A stretch of DNA of 34,251 nt from NCBI GenBank assembly GCA_023228705.1, contig JALOAS010000024.1, positions 1 to 34,251 of the forward strand, read 5' to 3'. Both the position numbers and the translations under genes were made by a program. Below, piece after piece: positions 32,003-34,251 of this stretch. Origin of the DNA: Ottowia sp. (lineage in GTDB: Bacteria > Pseudomonadota > Gammaproteobacteria > Burkholderiales > Burkholderiaceae_C). Under the pieces are notes generated by a model. That model worked only from the letters and a program-made list of their open reading frames with translations, had not been told where the DNA came from and did no database searches. How positions within the stretch are numbered: position 1 is the stretch's first letter; each line of letters begins with the position of its first letter.

Positions 32003-33046
32003 TCAACCGGGGAAATTGGCGGGGATCTGCGCCTTGATGCGGGCCTCGGCCGAGCTGATGACGTTGCGCCGGACCAGGTCGGTGAGATTCTGGTCCAGCG
32101 TCTGCATGCCCATGGCATGGCCGGTCTGTATGCTGGAATACATCTGCGCCACCTTGTTCTCCCGGATGAGGTTGCGGATGGCGGGCGTGCCCAGCATGAT
32201 CTCGTGCGCGGCCACGCGGCCCGAGCCGTCCTTGAGCTTGCACAGCGTTTGTGAAACCACCGCCTGCAGCGACTCGGACAACATGGATCGCACCATTTCC
32301 TTCTCGGCAGCCGGGAACACGTCAATGATGCGGTCCACGGTCTTGGCCGCGCTGGACGTATGCAGCGTGGCAAAAACCAGGTGGCCGGTCTCGGCAGCGG
32401 TCATGGCAAGCCGGATGGTCTCCAGGTCGCGCAGCTCGCCCACCAGGATGACGTCCGGGTCCTCGCGCAGCGCCGAGCGCAGGGCGTTGGCAAAGCTGTG
32501 CGTCATGGGCCCCACCTCGCGCTGGTTCACCAGACATTTCTTGGAATCGTGCACGAATTCTATGGGGTCTTCAACGGTGAGAACGTGGCTGTAGCGGGTC
32601 TCGTTCAGATGGTTGACCATGGCAGCCAGCGTGGTTGACTTGCCCGAGCCCGTCGGCCCCGTGACCAGCACCAGCCCGCGTGACTTCAGCGACAGCTCGC
32701 CAAAGATCCTGGGCGCGCCCAGCTCCTCCAGCGTCAACACCTTGCTTGGAATCGTGCGCAAGACGCCAGCGGCACCGCGCAGCTGGTTGAACGCGTTGAC
32801 ACGGAACCGCGCCAGCCCGTCAATGGCAAACGAGAAGTCCACCTCCAGGTTCTCCTCGAACACCTTGCGCTGGGTATCGCTCATGATGTCGTACAGCATG
32901 GCGTACACCTCCTTGTGCTCCAGCGGCGCCACGTTGAGTCGCCGCACGTCGCCATGGACGCGGATCATGGGCGGCATGCCGGCCGAGAGGTGGAGGTCGG
33001 AGGCGTCATTCTTGACGCTGAAGGCCAACAGTTGGGTGATGTCCAC
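32003..33046 (-). CDS. pilT: Type IV pilus retraction ATPase PilT
   Basis: A 347-residue hexameric ATPase that drives pilus depolymerisation. Motifs: MDITQLLAFSVKNDASDLHLSAG at the start, Walker A GPTGSGKST, Asp box TVEDPIEFVH, Walker B DVILVGELRD, His box GHLVFATLHTSSA, and the retraction motif AIRNLIRE near the C-terminus. The start is GTG 33046, with AAGGCAGG just upstream; an open frame continues to 33151 but is not homologous. Confidence 0.96.
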   Translation of the reverse strand: MDITQLLAFSVKNDASDLHLSAGMPPMIRVHGDVRRLNVAPLEHKEVYAMLYDIMSDTQRKVFEENLEVDFSFAIDGLARFRVNAFNQLRGAAGVLRTIPSKVLTLEELGAPRIFGELSLKSRGLVLVTGPTGSGKSTTLAAMVNHLNETRYSHVLTVEDPIEFVHDSKKCLVNQREVGPMTHSFANALRSALREDPDVILVGELRDLETIRLAMTAAETGHLVFATLHTSSAAKTVDRIIDVFPAAEKEMVRSMLSESLQAVVSQTLCKLKDGSGRVAAHEIMLGTPAIRNLIRENKVAQMYSSIQTGHAMGMQTLDQNLTDLVRRNVISSAEARIKAQIPANFPG

Positions 33047-33100
33047 GGCCTGCCTTTCTACGGAACGGTTGCAGGGTTGTTTGAATATGTTACCTGCCCC

Positions 33101-33130
33101 ATTATGACGGCGATCGGTGCAAAGCTCCAA
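33101..33130 (-). promoter_or_regulatory. Likely pilT promoter
   Basis: On the minus strand TTGGAG (33125-33130), an 18-bp spacer and CATAAT (33101-33106) form a reasonable sigma-70 type promoter 54 bp before the pilT GTG. Confidence 0.5.
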
Positions 33131-33267
33131 CCAGAACGCGCAGCCAGCCACGCCAGACCGCTGCGCGCCGGTGCAAGTGTGGCAAATTGGCCAAAATCAC
33201 GGCGCAGGGCTGGCCGCGGCCAGGCGCCCGGTTGCGTCTGCCAAGCTGCTGCTGCACCCGCCGCGCG

Positions 33268-34074
33268 CTACGGCGTGGCCGGCTTCGCGCGCAGGCGGGC
33301 GCAGTAATCCTGTGGCGGCGTGGGCGGCGTGACCCACACCGCGTCCGCTGCCGGCAAAGGCTGGTCGGCAGGCAGCTCACCGGCCTGCATGACGATGACT
33401 GCAACACGCGCCGCGTCGGGCAGGTGCAGCGGAATGCCCAGGTCATGCACCACGTGTCCGTTGCCCGCTATCAGCAGCACGGTGCGGCCTGGCTTGCGCT
33501 CGTGCAGCAGCGTTTGCGCCAGCGACCGGTCGCGCGCGATCTGCATGCGCGTCATGGGAGCGATGCGGGCTTCGGGCAAGGTGTCGCAATGGCCCTCGCG
33601 GATGCGCTCGCGCTGCCTGGCAAGCGCCGCCGCAGGCAGGCGTTCATCGAGCGTGGACTCCTGCATGGCCGCGCGCAGCTGCGCATGCGGCAGGTTGCCG
33701 CCAACCACGGGAACGCCGGCCCGCACGGCGGCCATGACCACCGGCCCGTACGCCTTCCAGGGCCAGCCGGCGTCGTTCCACGCCAGTGCCTCGCGCACCT
33801 GCGCTGCGCTGGCGTCCGGCGGCAGACCCCGCGTGTCACGGCCCCGCTCGGCCATCTCCACGACCAGCGCGGCCAGCGTGTCGCGGCGCGCCAAGTGCCG
33901 CACCACGGCGCGCTCCAGCCGGCGGTGTTCGGCCGCGTCGTGCTGCTCGCCCAGCAGGAGAATCTGCGTCGGCAAGAGCGCCTCCAGCTGGCTTGTGCGG
34001 CCCGCGTCCAGCAGTGGCGCTGCGCAAGCGGTCAGCCAGGCGGCGGCAAGCAGGGAACAGAAGAAGGTGCGCAA
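33268..34074 (-). CDS. ChaN-like lipoprotein (haem-binding uptake family)
   Basis: A 268-residue predicted lipoprotein with lipobox LTAC (Cys17). It belongs to the Cofac_haem_bdg/ChaN family: ILLLGEQHDAAEHRRLE (Glu-His motif), LVVEMAERG, and LIAGNGHVVHDLGIPLHL near the C-terminus. ChaN of Campylobacter binds haem; the role here is inferred. The start appears to be TTG 34074 without a ribosome-binding site; no upstream ATG fits, so the start is uncertain. The repeat at 34128-34251 lies directly upstream. CTGGCCGCGGCCAG (33210-33223) past the stop may form a hairpin. Confidence 0.82.
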   Translation of the reverse strand: MRTFFCSLLAAAWLTACAAPLLDAGRTSQLEALLPTQILLLGEQHDAAEHRRLERAVVRHLARRDTLAALVVEMAERGRDTRGLPPDASAAQVREALAWNDAGWPWKAYGPVVMAAVRAGVPVVGGNLPHAQLRAAMQESTLDERLPAAALARQRERIREGHCDTLPEARIAPMTRMQIARDRSLAQTLLHERKPGRTVLLIAGNGHVVHDLGIPLHLPDAARVAVIVMQAGELPADQPLPAADAVWVTPPTPPQDYCARLRAKPATP

Positions 34075-34127
34075 GGCGGCGAGCCAGGGTGGGCGAGGGG
34101 AAGTCCGCCAGCGTACCGCCCGGAGGC

Positions 34128-34251
34128 CTCAGAGCTTGAGAATGAATTGATCGCGCCCGAGAGGATCGCCAAAGCCCGTCCAATCAAGACGCAAAGCGCA
34201 GGCATGGCCCGTGCCATGGCGAGCATTTGCAACGCGGAGTGGGCGGGTTTG
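34128..34251. repeat. Inverted second copy of the 6344-6467 repeat (copy B, cut by window edge)
   Basis: The 124 bp match 6344-6467 in reverse orientation with six differences. The hairpin CATAGC-CCAA-GCTATG of copy A is CATGGC-ACGG-GCCATG here: the A-T pair has become G-C, and three of four loop bases differ; only one of the six changes lies outside the hairpin. The outer parts of the 809-bp element (6468-6668) are not present on this side. The copy continues beyond the window. Confidence 0.9.

Overview
The window looks like a chromosomal core region of a high-GC betaproteobacterium of the order Burkholderiales, most likely family Comamonadaceae. The basis is gene order (tRNA-Tyr/Gly/Thr-tuf; rpe, gph and trpEGDC; apaG opposite rpe; ilvE with a CHCC zinc-finger gene; pilT-pilU; rsmI/yraN) and the protein sequences. 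I see no plasmid, phage, CRISPR or insertion-sequence genes. Nearly all 30+ genes are ordinary housekeeping genes; the unusual content is in the intergenic DNA.

Layout. 1-685: start of tuf and a tRNA operon (Thr-GGT, Gly-TCC, Tyr-GTA), read leftward from a promoter at about 659-685. 973-5510: leftward tryptophan operon trpE, aroQ-type chorismate mutase, trpG, trpD (joined by four-base overlaps), then trpC after a 281-bp gap. 5511-5705: trpE leader with a possible 28-codon leader peptide carrying Trp-Arg-Trp, followed by three hairpins. 5745-6706: a non-coding repeat domain whose ends are inverted copies of each other and whose interior is packed with perfect hairpins. 6744-9031: gph, a Tat-exported DsrE-like gene, rpe and apaG. 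9571-13795: a class I amidotransferase-like hydrolase, thiL, a glutathione transferase and purB. 14130-16661: an O-antigen ligase-like membrane protein, a small zinc-finger protein and ilvE. 16928-19955: a glycine betaine/choline-type ABC importer. 20536-28395: radA opposite a rightward run of murI, panE, a medium-chain reductase, an EamA exporter, a SpmA/SpmB-like membrane protein and a DUF2272 protein. 28443-34074: rsmI/yraN, a BON-domain lipoprotein, the type IV pilus retraction ATPases pilU and pilT, and a ChaN-like lipoprotein. 34128-34251: a second, inverted copy of the inner part of the 6.3-kb repeat, cut by the window edge.

The genes fall into pathway sets: TrpE/TrpG/TrpD/TrpC carry chorismate to indole-glycerol phosphate, while the embedded chorismate mutase diverts the same precursor toward phenylalanine and tyrosine. 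ProV/ProW/substrate-binding protein form one importer. PilT and PilU power pilus retraction.

The best candidates for something not commonly described are (1) the roughly 809-bp folded repeat at 5860-6668, together with compensatory base changes between its two hairpin copies in this window, and (2) the candidate trp leader/attenuator with a 22-bp perfect palindrome just before trpE. All functional statements come from reading the sequence; no database search or folding program was run.
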